From: Hyphomicrobiales bacterium
GTDB lineage: Bacteria; Pseudomonadota; Alphaproteobacteria; Rhizobiales; Rhizobiaceae
Direction: 5' to 3'
Length of the DNA: 64,000 nt
Assembly (NCBI GenBank): GCA_900473205.1
Contig: UCLB01000029.1
Coordinates: 1-64,000, forward strand
A model generated the notes under the pieces. It worked only from the letters and a program-made list of their open reading frames with translations. It searched no databases and was not told the DNA's origin. Positions within the stretch are counted from its first letter, which is position 1. The number at the start of each line of letters is the position of its first letter. Positions 9,953 to 18,955 of the stretch are shown in pieces. The position numbers and the translations under genes were made by a program.

Positions 9953-10957
9953 TCACGCTGAAAGAGCCGAGCCTTCGCGCTCGGTCACGATTGCGTCGGT
10001 GCTGTCTTTTGTCGCCGGTGCCAGACGCGCCCAGCTGTTCCAGCCAAGGCGCGCGGGGGCATCCGCCTGTCCCAGCTGGCAGAAGGGAACGTCTTCCTTT
10101 TTGAGAATGACCTGAACGTCGAAATCAAAACCGCTGCCGACGAAAAGCCGGGCGACGGCGAATATCTCGGCCAGCCGTTTCGAGCCGGGGGTGAGCGCCA
10201 GATAATCGGCATAACCAACCGGCCCCAGCACGATGCGGAAACTGCCGCTGAAATCCTCGATAGCGCTGCCTGCCGTTACGTTCTGGCCAAGTCGCAGGCC
10301 ACCGCTCTGGCCGAACTGGCTCTGCTCATGCACTGGCAGTGGCACCCAGCGACGGCGGAACTGTTCGACTGTGAAGGGCAGGCCGGTGAATTCCTGCAAC
10401 ATGGATGTCAGCGCGGTAGCATTGCGATTGCGGTTTGACAAAAGTCCGCTGAAGCGAAGAAGCACGTCTTCCTTGACGCCAACCTTCGCGCTCAGGCCCG
10501 TGGTGCCAAAGCCGGTGAGGGAAAGAAGCGTTTTGCGGAAGGCATTGTTCTCGCGGTTCTGCGCCCAGCGAAGGCCGCGCGCCAGCCGGTATTTTTCGGT
10601 GGCTGAGACGAAGAGCTCGCTGAAACGGGCGGCAAACAGATTAAAGAAACTCGTCAAGGCTTTGGAACGATTGCGTTCCTCGCGTTGCTGCAGTTCGCTG
10701 TAGCTGGGCGGCAGCGAGCCGAGTGGGCCGACGATAGGCGCGAAGGCTGAGCGCAATTCCGCCTTACCGCTCTTGCTGCGATAGCCGCCGATGGCGACAG
10801 GCGTTGGCCGCGCGCCGCTATGGGAACCGACGGTCAGTTCATCCGCCAGGGCCAGATGCTGGGCAACGCGGAAGGCGGTTGCCGGTTCAAAACTGCCAGG
10901 GTCCTTTGCCAGAAGGGCTGCCTGTTGTTCTCGCATCTCGATCTGCTGTGGCTGCAT
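9953..10957 (-). CDS. tssG: T6SS baseplate wedge protein TssG
   Basis: 334 aa, the expected length for TssG/ImpH (VasB, COG3520), a baseplate wedge subunit that assembles with TssF, TssE and TssK. The conserved middle (SLPPSYSEL, FFNLFAARFSELF) is recognisable. It sits 10 bp downstream of tssF and 10 bp upstream of fha in the same operon. The start at 10957 follows an AGGAGCGCG-like stretch. Confidence 0.92.
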   Translation of the reverse strand: MQPQQIEMREQQAALLAKDPGSFEPATAFRVAQHLALADELTVGSHSGARPTPVAIGGYRSKSGKAELRSAFAPIVGPLGSLPPSYSELQQREERNRSKALTSFFNLFAARFSELFVSATEKYRLARGLRWAQNRENNAFRKTLLSLTGFGTTGLSAKVGVKEDVLLRFSGLLSNRNRNATALTSMLQEFTGLPFTVEQFRRRWVPLPVHEQSQFGQSGGLRLGQNVTAGSAIEDFSGSFRIVLGPVGYADYLALTPGSKRLAEIFAVARLFVGSGFDFDVQVILKKEDVPFCQLGQADAPARLGWNSWARLAPATKDSTDAIVTEREGSALSA

Positions 10958-10967
10958 CGGCGCGCTC

Positions 10968-12752
10968 CTACAGCAATGGCCGGTCTGCCGCGCGGGCAGG
11001 CCAACGGGCCAGAGGTTCGGAATGGCCGCGCATCGTTGCCGTCAGCCGGGTGAAACTGTTGATCGACGTATAGAGGCCGAAGAAATGGTTGAGCACGCTG
11101 GCAAAGATGAAGGCTGCGGGCCGGTCGATCAGCGTCGGGTCGAATTCCAGGGTAATATCGGTGCCCGGCACCATGGCCGATCCAATTCGGGCATGCGAGT
11201 TGCGAGCCTCGACCGAGGTGATGGCTTCCACCAGTTGCCGTGTCTCCGGAGAATCCCGGAAGGCATAGAGAGAAAGAATATCCTTGAGCGGCGCGCCACC
11301 ATTGTCGAACAGCGACAGGTGGTTCAGCAGCAGATGAGACACTAGACGCCACTCACGGGCGGAACGCTCATTCATCCGCACCGCAGGGGTGGGTGGCATC
11401 AGCGCATGGATCGACCCGATTGCCTCATTGCCAGAAGACAGTTGCAGAAACGGATGCCCGCCGCCAAAGGGAAGCTGGCTCGGCAGTTCGCGATTGATGC
11501 AGAGCGTGTCGACACTCGCCACCACGTCCAGCGGGCCAAGCGGGCCGCGCTGTTGATCGACAAAGGCAATATCCGTGTCGGACGAACCATCATCGTCATC
11601 GAAACGGCGATAGGTCTGCCAGAAGGCGTTGGAGCCATTGCTGCGCTGGGTGCGACCGAAGAAGGGCGACGTCTTTTCGATCTGGCCGGAGCGGGTTGTC
11701 AGCTGAACATTTTCCACGCCGTAGATTTCGCGCGTCCGCTGCCGTCTGGCATCGGGCAACAGGCGATATTCGGTGCGGGTGCCGTCGAGGCTCAAGGGCT
11801 CGCAGCTCTGCTTGAACAGATTGATGACGGGCGATGCGTTCAGCACAAAATCTTTGGCTGACACCATCCGCTCCAGCCGCGCATCGGCAGCGTCGAGATA
11901 GATGTAAAGCTCGCAGTCACCGCCGTTCCACTGTTGCAGCCCCTCGATATCGAGGAACAAAAATTTTTGCGGCAGCGCGAAGAATTCCGTCAGCAGGCGG
12001 TAGCCATCGAAGCTGTTGGCCGGATAGGGCAGCATGGCCTGATCACGGGAAAAGCCCGATGGTTTCAAATTCGAGGCAGGCAGAAAGACGGCGTTGCGAT
12101 CTTCCGAGTGCTGCGCCAGCGACAGCCCGACGCAATGGTTGGCAAGCAATTCGTAAAGCGCTGTTGCCTGCTGCCATGCGGATGAAATGAATATCTGTAG
12201 CGAATTCAGCCCGATATCGCGAAATGTTGCGGGGCGAGGTGAGGTTGTTCGCAAAGAAAGCTTCAGGCAGCTCGCCGCACCGGCAGATGACGCGGAAAAG
12301 GGCGCATCGATGGGCTGGCTTGCCAGGGTTGCCGCCGCAATTTCCAGCGGAATGATATCGACATCCTGCGCCGTGCGAAACCGGCAGCTTTCTCCGCCAA
12401 TGGGCTCTGCCAGAATTTCGCTGTGGCGTGGCAATGTCTGCACACTTGTCAGTGCCGGGCTTGGCGCAAAATGCACCACGCTCATGGAGGGCAGCGGCGC
12501 GAGGTAATGCGGGTACAGCGTTTCCAGCAGGCTATCGGAAAGTTCGGGAAACTCGTCGTCCAGCTTCTGGCGCACGCGGGCTGCGGAATAGGCAAAACTC
12601 TGGATCAGCCGCTCAACATGCGGATCGTCAGCGACTTCGCCCGTCATACGCAGGCGGCCCGCGATCTTGGGGAAAGCGGCTGCGAAACGCGATGCGCGTT
12701 TTCTCAGCGCGAAAAGTTCGTCATTGTATTTTTCCAGAAAACCGTCAGCCAT
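10968..12752 (-). CDS. tssF: T6SS baseplate wedge protein TssF
   Basis: 594 aa, a TssF/ImpG (VasA, COG3519) baseplate subunit. It starts with the family signature FLEKYNDELFALRKRA and FAKxFPKIAGRL-type text. A longer open frame runs 41 codons upstream, but ATG 12752 is chosen because it matches the family N-terminus and overlaps the tssE stop in the 8-base pattern ATGGCTGA. Its partners TssE, TssG and TssK are adjacent. Confidence 0.94.
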   Translation of the reverse strand: MADGFLEKYNDELFALRKRASRFAAAFPKIAGRLRMTGEVADDPHVERLIQSFAYSAARVRQKLDDEFPELSDSLLETLYPHYLAPLPSMSVVHFAPSPALTSVQTLPRHSEILAEPIGGESCRFRTAQDVDIIPLEIAAATLASQPIDAPFSASSAGAASCLKLSLRTTSPRPATFRDIGLNSLQIFISSAWQQATALYELLANHCVGLSLAQHSEDRNAVFLPASNLKPSGFSRDQAMLPYPANSFDGYRLLTEFFALPQKFLFLDIEGLQQWNGGDCELYIYLDAADARLERMVSAKDFVLNASPVINLFKQSCEPLSLDGTRTEYRLLPDARRQRTREIYGVENVQLTTRSGQIEKTSPFFGRTQRSNGSNAFWQTYRRFDDDDGSSDTDIAFVDQQRGPLGPLDVVASVDTLCINRELPSQLPFGGGHPFLQLSSGNEAIGSIHALMPPTPAVRMNERSAREWRLVSHLLLNHLSLFDNGGAPLKDILSLYAFRDSPETRQLVEAITSVEARNSHARIGSAMVPGTDITLEFDPTLIDRPAAFIFASVLNHFFGLYTSINSFTRLTATMRGHSEPLARWPARAADRPLL

Positions 12753-13254
12753 TGCCAGCCTCCACAAGAAAGCGCTGGGTGGAAGGATCGATCTTGGATT
12801 CGAAGCTGATCGGCGGCATGCCTTCATGCAGGCGGAAGGTTGCCTGTATTCGCATTCTGAGCGCACGGTCCCCATCGATGCGGTTTTTCATGATCGTGAC
12901 GCGCACGTCAGAGAGACGCGTTTCGAACATCGAAATCCGCCGCTCTATGGTCTGGGCCAGCTTCGCTTTCGAGGCATCCGTGACCAGATTGGCCGAGAGG
13001 ATACCATCAACGCCATAGCTGACCAGCGCGTCCGGCAGTTCCTTGTAGATAGAAGGAGGCCCGGCGGGATTGCGCCGTGTGTTGAGCAGGGATTCCAGAT
13101 CACGGCGAATGACTTCACGCATTTCGCGCACCTGATCGGAAAGGCTCGCAGGCGGATCGTTCTCCATGTCGGGCGCATCGTCAAGCAGCCGGTCGAGGAC
13201 CGAGCGGGCCAGCGTTCTTTGCTTCGGGCGATATTGCTCCAGCGGATCAACCAC
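12745..13254 (-). CDS. tssE: T6SS baseplate protein TssE (gp25-like)
   Basis: 169 aa, homologous to phage T4 gp25, which starts sheath polymerisation on the baseplate. The recognisable core is VIRRDLESLLNTRR with ISMFETRL downstream. I chose a GTG start at 13254. It follows GAGGAAAGG and overlaps the tagJ stop as GTGGTTGA, the same 8-base coupling used at tssE-tssF. The ATG-like start further upstream would run deep into tagJ. Confidence 0.9.
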   Translation of the reverse strand: MVDPLEQYRPKQRTLARSVLDRLLDDAPDMENDPPASLSDQVREMREVIRRDLESLLNTRRNPAGPPSIYKELPDALVSYGVDGILSANLVTDASKAKLAQTIERRISMFETRLSDVRVTIMKNRIDGDRALRMRIQATFRLHEGMPPISFESKIDPSTQRFLVEAGNG

Positions 13255-14071
13255 GCGCAGTCTGCCTTTCCTCGGTTTCAGAAGGAGCCGACAGGCTGGC
13301 AATTTCGTGGAACGGCACGAGATCGTCACCGATCAACAGGCAGCGTTGGCCGCGACCGGTGACCAGCGGGCCATCCTCGTTCCACAGCGTTTCGCGACCA
13401 AGCAGCTGCGCGGTCGTATCGTCTGCGCTGTGATAGATCGATGGCAGCAAAACTGATGCGATGGCACCATCGCGCAGTGTCAGTTCTGCCTGTCGGAACG
13501 CGAGATCGCGCGGGCGGTTCATCGGTTCGATCTCCAGGCTTTCGATGCGGCTGTAATCGATCCAAAGATATTTGCCGCCATTGGTCAGCACTTCCAGCGC
13601 ATGCGGAATGCGGTCATCCAGATCGCGGATCTCTCCCGCTGCGCCACCGTTGAGAATGATGGATGCCTCACCGCGCTTTGCATCCAGTTCTTCCAGAGCC
13701 TGCACCGCTTCATCTACCTTGCCGTCACGGGCTGCGATATTAGCCTTGATGGCAAGCTGGTCGAGTTCAGATGGGCCGTGGGTGAAGTCTGGCACGGCAC
13801 CGGTTTCGAACCATGCAACGCGGGCAGCCATGGCGCGCAGATGATGCCGGAAGAGGGAGAAGCCGACGGCATCCTGTGGCGCAAAAGTGGCAGCCAGATT
13901 GCACTGCGCATCCGCCTTCTCATATTCGCCGGCCAGGATTAGCAGATCGATATAGAGGTAACGGCCCTCCTTGTCGGACGGCTTCTGCTTCACATGGTCT
14001 TTCGCAGCTGCAATCGCGTCTTGAAGTTCGTCGGCATCGAGCAGGCGGGTGATGTCGTCGCGCAGGGTCAT
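13247..14071 (-). CDS. tagJ: T6SS accessory protein TagJ (ImpE)
   Basis: 274 aa, ImpE/TagJ family. The N-terminal half is TPR-like (repeated helical pairs, for example LILAGEYEKADAQCNLA). The C-terminal half is the ImpE domain with YLWIDYSRI. TagJ proteins bind the TssB N-terminus and are thought to assist ClpV-dependent sheath handling. The start overlaps the tssC40 stop (ATGA) and the stop overlaps tssE. Confidence 0.9.
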   Translation of the reverse strand: MTLRDDITRLLDADELQDAIAAAKDHVKQKPSDKEGRYLYIDLLILAGEYEKADAQCNLAATFAPQDAVGFSLFRHHLRAMAARVAWFETGAVPDFTHGPSELDQLAIKANIAARDGKVDEAVQALEELDAKRGEASIILNGGAAGEIRDLDDRIPHALEVLTNGGKYLWIDYSRIESLEIEPMNRPRDLAFRQAELTLRDGAIASVLLPSIYHSADDTTAQLLGRETLWNEDGPLVTGRGQRCLLIGDDLVPFHEIASLSAPSETEERQTARG

Positions 14072-15501
14072 GCGGGTATCCTTTGTGGCTCAGCCGAAGA
14101 CCGCGTGATGGATGCGGTGGGCGTGTTGGTTTCGGCAATGAGGTGAAAACTGGTGGAGACGTCATCCAGCTGGAAATGCGGCTGGAGACGCACGGTGCAG
14201 GAAAAACTGCCCGGCTTTCCGGGAATTTCGTAAACCTTGATACCGGCCGAGCGCAGCGGGTAGCGGGTGCGAAGCGATGCTTCTGCATCGTCGTTGCCGA
14301 GAGTGTAGGACGACAGCCAGTTTTCCAGCTTGCGTTCGATGGTGATCGCATCGCTCAACTGGCCAATATCGTCTCGCATAATCACCTTGAGGTAATGCGA
14401 GAAGCGGGAGGCGCAGAGCACATATTGCAGCATGGCTGCTAGCCGCGCGTTCTGGCGGGCGCTTTCCTTGGAATAATGCCCCGGTGCGTGGAGCGACTGG
14501 TTGGCGTTGAAAATCGCCATGCTGGAGAGATAGGTTGTCGAAACCGGCACAATGCCGAGATCGGAAAACTGCTGCTCCTGGCCCATGGTCAACTGCATTT
14601 CGACAGGTGGCTGGGCCGACAGGCCATTGCTCTCGATACCGAGATCGAGAGGCGGCAATTGTGATGGCGACAGCATGCCTCCATCGATCTCATCCTGCGT
14701 CACGCCGCGAATATCCGCAAACCAGCCGGAATCGATGAAGTTGCGGACCACGACGGACGCGAATGCGAAGGCCGGATTGCCCCAGAGCAATGTCGCGCCA
14801 TTTTCGGAAACATGCTCGCGGAAGGGAAACGGATCTTGCCGTCTGCGCGAGAAGGGCCGGTGCGGCGAGCGCAGAAGAATGCGCGGTGCAACGAGGCCGA
14901 CGAAACGGCTGTCATCGCGGGCGCGAAGCGCATTCCAGCGCAGCCGTGATTTCTCCTGTTTCAGCCAGGAGAAATCGTGAACACGGCTGAGTTCGGAAAA
15001 ATCCTCCAGCCCCATGGTCGATGGGGACGCTGCCGCAATGAAGGGACAGAAGGCCGCGGCCGCGACCATGCCGATCTGCGACAGCGTGGTGATGGAATCC
15101 ACGCCCTCGAAATCGTCAGGGGAAAAAGCGTAATCGCCAACCAGAAGGCCAACAGGTTCCCCGCCGGGCATGCCGAATTCGCGGTTATAGATGATTTCAA
15201 ACAAATGGCTTTGGTCGAAATCCGTTGCCCGTTCCATGCTGCGGGCGAGTTCGCGCCAACTGGCATTGAGAAGTTTGATCTTCACTTCCGGGCTTCGGCT
15301 CGCCTCACGCACCACCATGGCAAGCCCGCGCCATCTTGCTTCCATCGCCTGAAAATCGGGATGGTGCAAGATGGCGTTCACCTGACCGTTCAACGCATCA
15401 TCGATAAGTGCGATGAGCTGATCGGCCTGACTGCGGATGTCCGAAACGGACCTTTGCGTCATGAAATGGGCTCCGGGCGAAAATGATGTGGGGAGGGGCA
15501 T
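14068..15501 (-). CDS. tssC40: T6SS second TssC-like protein TssC40 (ImpD)
   Basis: 477 aa, TssC/VipB-family paralogue of the neighbouring TssC41. Both share the order of HPDFQAMEARWRGL, FGMPGGEPVG and FHLIAET-type C-terminal text. In A. tumefaciens C58 the 40-kDa paralogue is encoded next to TssC41 and is dispensable or accessory. The start at ATG 15501 is supported by GAAGGGG five bases upstream. A frame opening 15 codons earlier would overlap tssC41. Confidence 0.9.
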   Translation of the reverse strand: MPLPTSFSPGAHFMTQRSVSDIRSQADQLIALIDDALNGQVNAILHHPDFQAMEARWRGLAMVVREASRSPEVKIKLLNASWRELARSMERATDFDQSHLFEIIYNREFGMPGGEPVGLLVGDYAFSPDDFEGVDSITTLSQIGMVAAAAFCPFIAAASPSTMGLEDFSELSRVHDFSWLKQEKSRLRWNALRARDDSRFVGLVAPRILLRSPHRPFSRRRQDPFPFREHVSENGATLLWGNPAFAFASVVVRNFIDSGWFADIRGVTQDEIDGGMLSPSQLPPLDLGIESNGLSAQPPVEMQLTMGQEQQFSDLGIVPVSTTYLSSMAIFNANQSLHAPGHYSKESARQNARLAAMLQYVLCASRFSHYLKVIMRDDIGQLSDAITIERKLENWLSSYTLGNDDAEASLRTRYPLRSAGIKVYEIPGKPGSFSCTVRLQPHFQLDDVSTSFHLIAETNTPTASITRSSAEPQRIPA

Positions 15502-15520
15502 TGCTGCCCCTTCACCCTGT

Positions 15521-17002
15521 TCAGTTCTTGGTTGGAATACGGGCAACCATGCGCAGAGACGTGGTCAGCTCTTCCATCTGCAACCATGGACGCATCCATG
15601 CCACCGCGTTGTAAGCGCCCGGCTTGCCTGGGATTTCCTGAACCGTGACCTTCGCGTCCCGCAGCGGATATTTGGCACGGGATTCCTCGCCGGCCTCGTC
15701 ATTGGCGTTGACGTAGTTGGAAATCCAGCGGTTCAGCCAGACTTCGCAATCGGACGCTTCCATGAAGGAGCCGATCTTGTCGCGACCCATGACTTTCAGG
15801 TAATGGGCAAAGCGCGACGTCGCCATCATGTAGGGAAGACGCGCGGAGACGGCGGCGTTGGCGGTCGCTTCCGGACGGTCGTAAAGCTTCGGCTTATGGG
15901 CCGTCTGAGCACCGAAGAACACGGCGTAATCTGTGTTCTTGTAGTGGCAGAGCGGCAGGAAGCCGAGCTTGCCCAGTTCCGCATCGCGGCGGTCGGTAAT
16001 GCCGACTTCGGTCGGGCATTTCAGGTCCAGATCGCCGTCATCGCTGGAGAAGACGTGCATGGGAAGGTTTTCCACCTTGCCGCCGTTTTCGGCACCGCGA
16101 ATGGCCGTGCACCAGCCATATTTGGCAAAGGCCTCGGTGAGCTTGGTGCCCATCACATAGGCTGCATTCATCCAGCAATATTCGTCATGCTGCAAATCGC
16201 CATTCACGGAACCATTGGTTTCGTCATAGGCGAATTCATCTACCGGGTTGGTCTTCGGGCCGTATGGCATGCGTGCCAGAACGCGCGGCAGAGCGAGCGT
16301 GACGAAGCGGGAATCGTCGCTTTCGCGGAAGCTGCGCCACTTGGCATATTCGACCGTATCGAAGATTTTTTCCAGGTCGCGCGGGCGTGCGAGATCGCGG
16401 TAATCCTCGAAGCCGAACATGCGCGGGCTTGCCGCCGAAATGAAGGGTGCGAAGGCAGCCGCTGCGATGGACGACGCGCCTTGCAGAAGCTGCACATCGT
16501 CAAAGGAGTTGTCGAACTCGTAATCGCCGATGATGGCGCCCATGGGTTCACCACCGGGTGTGCCGAACTCATCTTCATAGATCGACTTGAACAGACGCGA
16601 CTGGTCGAACTCGACTGCCTTTTCCAGATCGCGCCCGAGTTCGCGCTTGGAAGCATTCAGCACCCGAATCTTGAGGTTGACGCTGGTCTCGGAGTTTTTG
16701 ACGAGGTACTTGAGGCCGCGCCATGTGCCTTCCAGCTTGGCAAATTCCGGCGCTTGCATGATGGCGGAGAGCTGCTCGGAAATCGCCTTGTCGATTTCGG
16801 CAATCGCCTGGTTCAGCGTGACTGTCAGGTTACGATCATATTTGACCGTGCCCTTCAGGGCCTGATCGGTCAGCGTGCGCAGAAGGTTCTGGGCGCGGTC
16901 CGGTTCGGTCTGACGTGTTGCGGCAACCACCTTGGCCAGAAGGCCGTTCTCTTCAGCGGTTGTTGCCTGTGCATCTTTTTTCAGCAGGCTTTCAGCGCTC
17001 AT
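15521..17002 (-). CDS. tssC41: T6SS sheath large subunit TssC41
   Basis: 493 aa. It forms the contractile sheath with TssB. It has the classical TssC pattern EGTWRGLKYLV, EFGTPGGEPMGA and ALPRVLARMPYG, ending RMVARIPTKN. The start is preceded by GGAAGGATTG, a good ribosome binding site. A 98-bp gap with a GC hairpin separates it from tssB, and 19 bp separate it from tssC40. Confidence 0.96.
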   Translation of the reverse strand: MSAESLLKKDAQATTAEENGLLAKVVAATRQTEPDRAQNLLRTLTDQALKGTVKYDRNLTVTLNQAIAEIDKAISEQLSAIMQAPEFAKLEGTWRGLKYLVKNSETSVNLKIRVLNASKRELGRDLEKAVEFDQSRLFKSIYEDEFGTPGGEPMGAIIGDYEFDNSFDDVQLLQGASSIAAAAFAPFISAASPRMFGFEDYRDLARPRDLEKIFDTVEYAKWRSFRESDDSRFVTLALPRVLARMPYGPKTNPVDEFAYDETNGSVNGDLQHDEYCWMNAAYVMGTKLTEAFAKYGWCTAIRGAENGGKVENLPMHVFSSDDGDLDLKCPTEVGITDRRDAELGKLGFLPLCHYKNTDYAVFFGAQTAHKPKLYDRPEATANAAVSARLPYMMATSRFAHYLKVMGRDKIGSFMEASDCEVWLNRWISNYVNANDEAGEESRAKYPLRDAKVTVQEIPGKPGAYNAVAWMRPWLQMEELTTSLRMVARIPTKN

Positions 17003-17052
17003 TTTTCAATCCTTCCAAATGCGGCTTTTGTTTCGCCGCTAGAACAGGTGAA

Positions 17053-17069
17053 GCCCCGTGCGCCGGGGC
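17053..17069 (-). other. Intergenic hairpin between tssB and tssC41
   Basis: Inverted repeat GCCCCG / CGGGGC with a 5-base loop in the 98-bp tssB-tssC41 gap. It has no U-tract on the minus strand, so it is more likely an mRNA-stability or processing element than a terminator. This is inference. Confidence 0.45.
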
Positions 17070-17100
17070 ATCTCGAAGAAACAGTCCAGATGTCGCGGGG

Positions 17101-17610
17101 CTATTGCGCTGCGCCATTTTTCTCTTTCAGTTCGGAAACCAGCTTGCCGAGATCCGTCTTGTTCTGAAGAATGTCTTCCAAAAGCCGTTCCAGATCTTCC
17201 GATCGGTCGGCCTTGGACAGCAGATCGCGAAGCTCGTTGCGGGCATCCAGAAGCGATTTGAGTGCTGGGACCTGATCCACGACGGAAGCTGGCAGGAAGT
17301 CATCTATGCTTTCGAACTTCAGATTGACCTGAATATCCGTGCCGTCATTCTGGAGCGTGTTGGGAACGCTGATGTTGAGGCCCGGCGTCATGCGGCGCAT
17401 GACTTCGTCGAAATTGTCGCGGTCCACCTGCACGAATTTGCGCTCGCCGAAAGGCTTCAGCGGCTGTGTAGGGTTGCCAGAAAAATCGCCCAGCACGCCA
17501 ACGACGAAGGGCAGTTCCTTCACCACCATCGCGCCTTCGGTTTCCACTTCGTATTTGATATGAACGCGAGGCTTGCGAACCCGCTCCAGCTTCTCATGCA
17601 CACTTGCCAT
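17101..17610 (-). CDS. tssB: T6SS sheath small subunit TssB
   Basis: 169 aa, VipA/TssB family (DUF770/COG3516). It begins with [20 protein letters not shown] and contains [14 protein letters not shown], both hallmarks of TssB. It polymerises with TssC41 and is contacted by TagJ. The start has a near-perfect AAGGAGG seven bases upstream, the strongest ribosome binding site in the operon. This fits the high copy number needed for sheath. Confidence 0.96.
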   Translation of the reverse strand: MASVHEKLERVRKPRVHIKYEVETEGAMVVKELPFVVGVLGDFSGNPTQPLKPFGERKFVQVDRDNFDEVMRRMTPGLNISVPNTLQNDGTDIQVNLKFESIDDFLPASVVDQVPALKSLLDARNELRDLLSKADRSEDLERLLEDILQNKTDLGKLVSELKEKNGAAQ

Positions 17611-17649
17611 TCAAACCTCCTTGATGCCGCTTGGGCATTGCTGACTTTC

Positions 17650-17667
17650 GGGAGCCTGGACGCTCCC
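17650..17667 (-). other. Intergenic hairpin between tssA and tssB
   Basis: GGGAGC / GCTCCC inverted repeat with a 6-base loop inside the 67-bp tssA-tssB gap. There is no following T-run on the minus strand. It could protect or process the tssB message. Confidence 0.4.
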
Positions 17668-17677
17668 TTGGTTTCAC

Positions 17678-18754
17678 TTAGTTTCCGTTGTTCTCGCCGC
17701 CGGGCTTTATGCCTGCCGCCGTCAAAACGGCGTTGCGTGTCTGTGCTTCGGGTAAAAGCTCTGCGAGCAGTTCTGAAAAATCCATGCGCCCCCTGCGAAC
17801 CAATGTTTCAATTGCCAGCGATATCGGAGAATGCGGCTCCGTCCGGCGGAAATAACGCGCAACTGTAAGAAGAGTTTCAAACGCTTCGTCGCGAGATGCA
17901 ATTTCTTCGGGATTTTTTACGATGGCTTTCTGAACTTCGGGATGTGCGCCGTTGACATCACCCTCCGCTATCCGTGCATTCTCCTGCGGTGCGGCCACGG
18001 TTTCGTCCTTTCCGCCAAGCGTGCGAATGGCAGCCGCGGCTTCGATGAGCGTGTTGCGAATGTTGGAGCTTGCCGGTGCATTTGCGCCGCAACGCTCGGA
18101 CAGAATGGCCGTGATTGCGTCGAACAGCGAAAGGCAGGCATTCACATCCGCAAGATGGGAAGACATGGCCGCAACACCGACTTCGGACGCGGCGTTATAG
18201 AGTTCTTCACGACGTTTCGTTTCGGATGAACGCTGCGCCAGCTGGAAATCCCACAGGGTCTTGTCACCGAACTTGCTGCCGGGAATGAGCGAGCTCAATC
18301 GCAGCGGCTGAATCAGCGTTCCCTCGCTGCCAATCCCGTTCAGTCCGGCAAAGGGAGCAAATTTTTCTTCGTCGTCATCATCGCTGATCGAGTGGATCGA
18401 GTCCCAATGGTTGCAAAATATATCATATGTAACCCGGTAAACTTCACGTAGACCGGGAAAGCCCTTCAAGCGTAACTGTGCTTCCGCAAGCCACGCCAAT
18501 ATTTCCACGTCTCGGCTTTCAGAATATATAATATGCAATCCGAGATTGCTGACCTCGGTCCAGTTATTGGAAACTCGTAGAACTTCTTGCGGTGAGACAG
18601 TACGTTCTTCTGCCCTTGCCTGGTTTCTTTCATCTTTAATTCTATAGTATAGTTCGCGAGTTCTTGCGTTGTTGCGAATATTTTCTCCGCAATCGCCTAA
18701 GTATTCTATATTCTGAATGTCTTTCTGCGGGTCCAAAATCAGTTTATCCCTCAT
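17678..18754 (-). CDS. tssA: T6SS TssA (ImpA N-terminal domain)
   Basis: 358 aa, the first gene of the imp operon. The ImpA_N domain (about 40-150, including GFPGLREVYRVTYDIFCNHWD) identifies TssA, which primes sheath and tube assembly at the baseplate. The C-terminal part is helical and does not resemble the long VasL-type extension. The 5' third of the gene is clearly more AT-rich than the rest of the operon. No good ribosome binding site precedes the ATG, so the exact start is less certain than the family. Confidence 0.88.
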   Translation of the reverse strand: MRDKLILDPQKDIQNIEYLGDCGENIRNNARTRELYYRIKDERNQARAEERTVSPQEVLRVSNNWTEVSNLGLHIIYSESRDVEILAWLAEAQLRLKGFPGLREVYRVTYDIFCNHWDSIHSISDDDDEEKFAPFAGLNGIGSEGTLIQPLRLSSLIPGSKFGDKTLWDFQLAQRSSETKRREELYNAASEVGVAAMSSHLADVNACLSLFDAITAILSERCGANAPASSNIRNTLIEAAAAIRTLGGKDETVAAPQENARIAEGDVNGAHPEVQKAIVKNPEEIASRDEAFETLLTVARYFRRTEPHSPISLAIETLVRRGRMDFSELLAELLPEAQTRNAVLTAAGIKPGGENNGN

Positions 18755-18955
18755 AAAGTATGATAGATATGTGTCAGTTACTTCCGTTACGTAAGGTTAT
18801 TCACTAAACAGACTTATGGAAAATGAGGCAAAATTGTGGCGACTTGATTTTAAACTCGTCAAATAAAAAAGCAACTTTTGGCTGGACAAGTGAGTTTCAT
18901 CAACCTAACTATGCCACGTCACGTTGTGGAATGATCCAAACCGGAGGCTCGCTGC
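18755..18955. promoter_or_regulatory. Divergent imp/hcp operon promoter region
   Basis: 201-bp AT-rich gap between tssA (minus) and clpV (plus), and the only place where both T6SS operons can start. It contains the palindrome TTACGTAA (18787-18794) and an inverted repeat CCACGTCACGTTGTGG (18914-18929). A ribosome binding site GGAGG precedes clpV. In A. tumefaciens these two operons are acid-induced through ChvG/ChvI. I did not identify a ChvI site with certainty. Confidence 0.65.

Noticed and set aside
15437..17167. 576-codon plus-strand frame opposite the two tssC genes
   Set aside because: It mirrors the codon positions of tssC41/tssC40 and shows no protein family; shadow frame.
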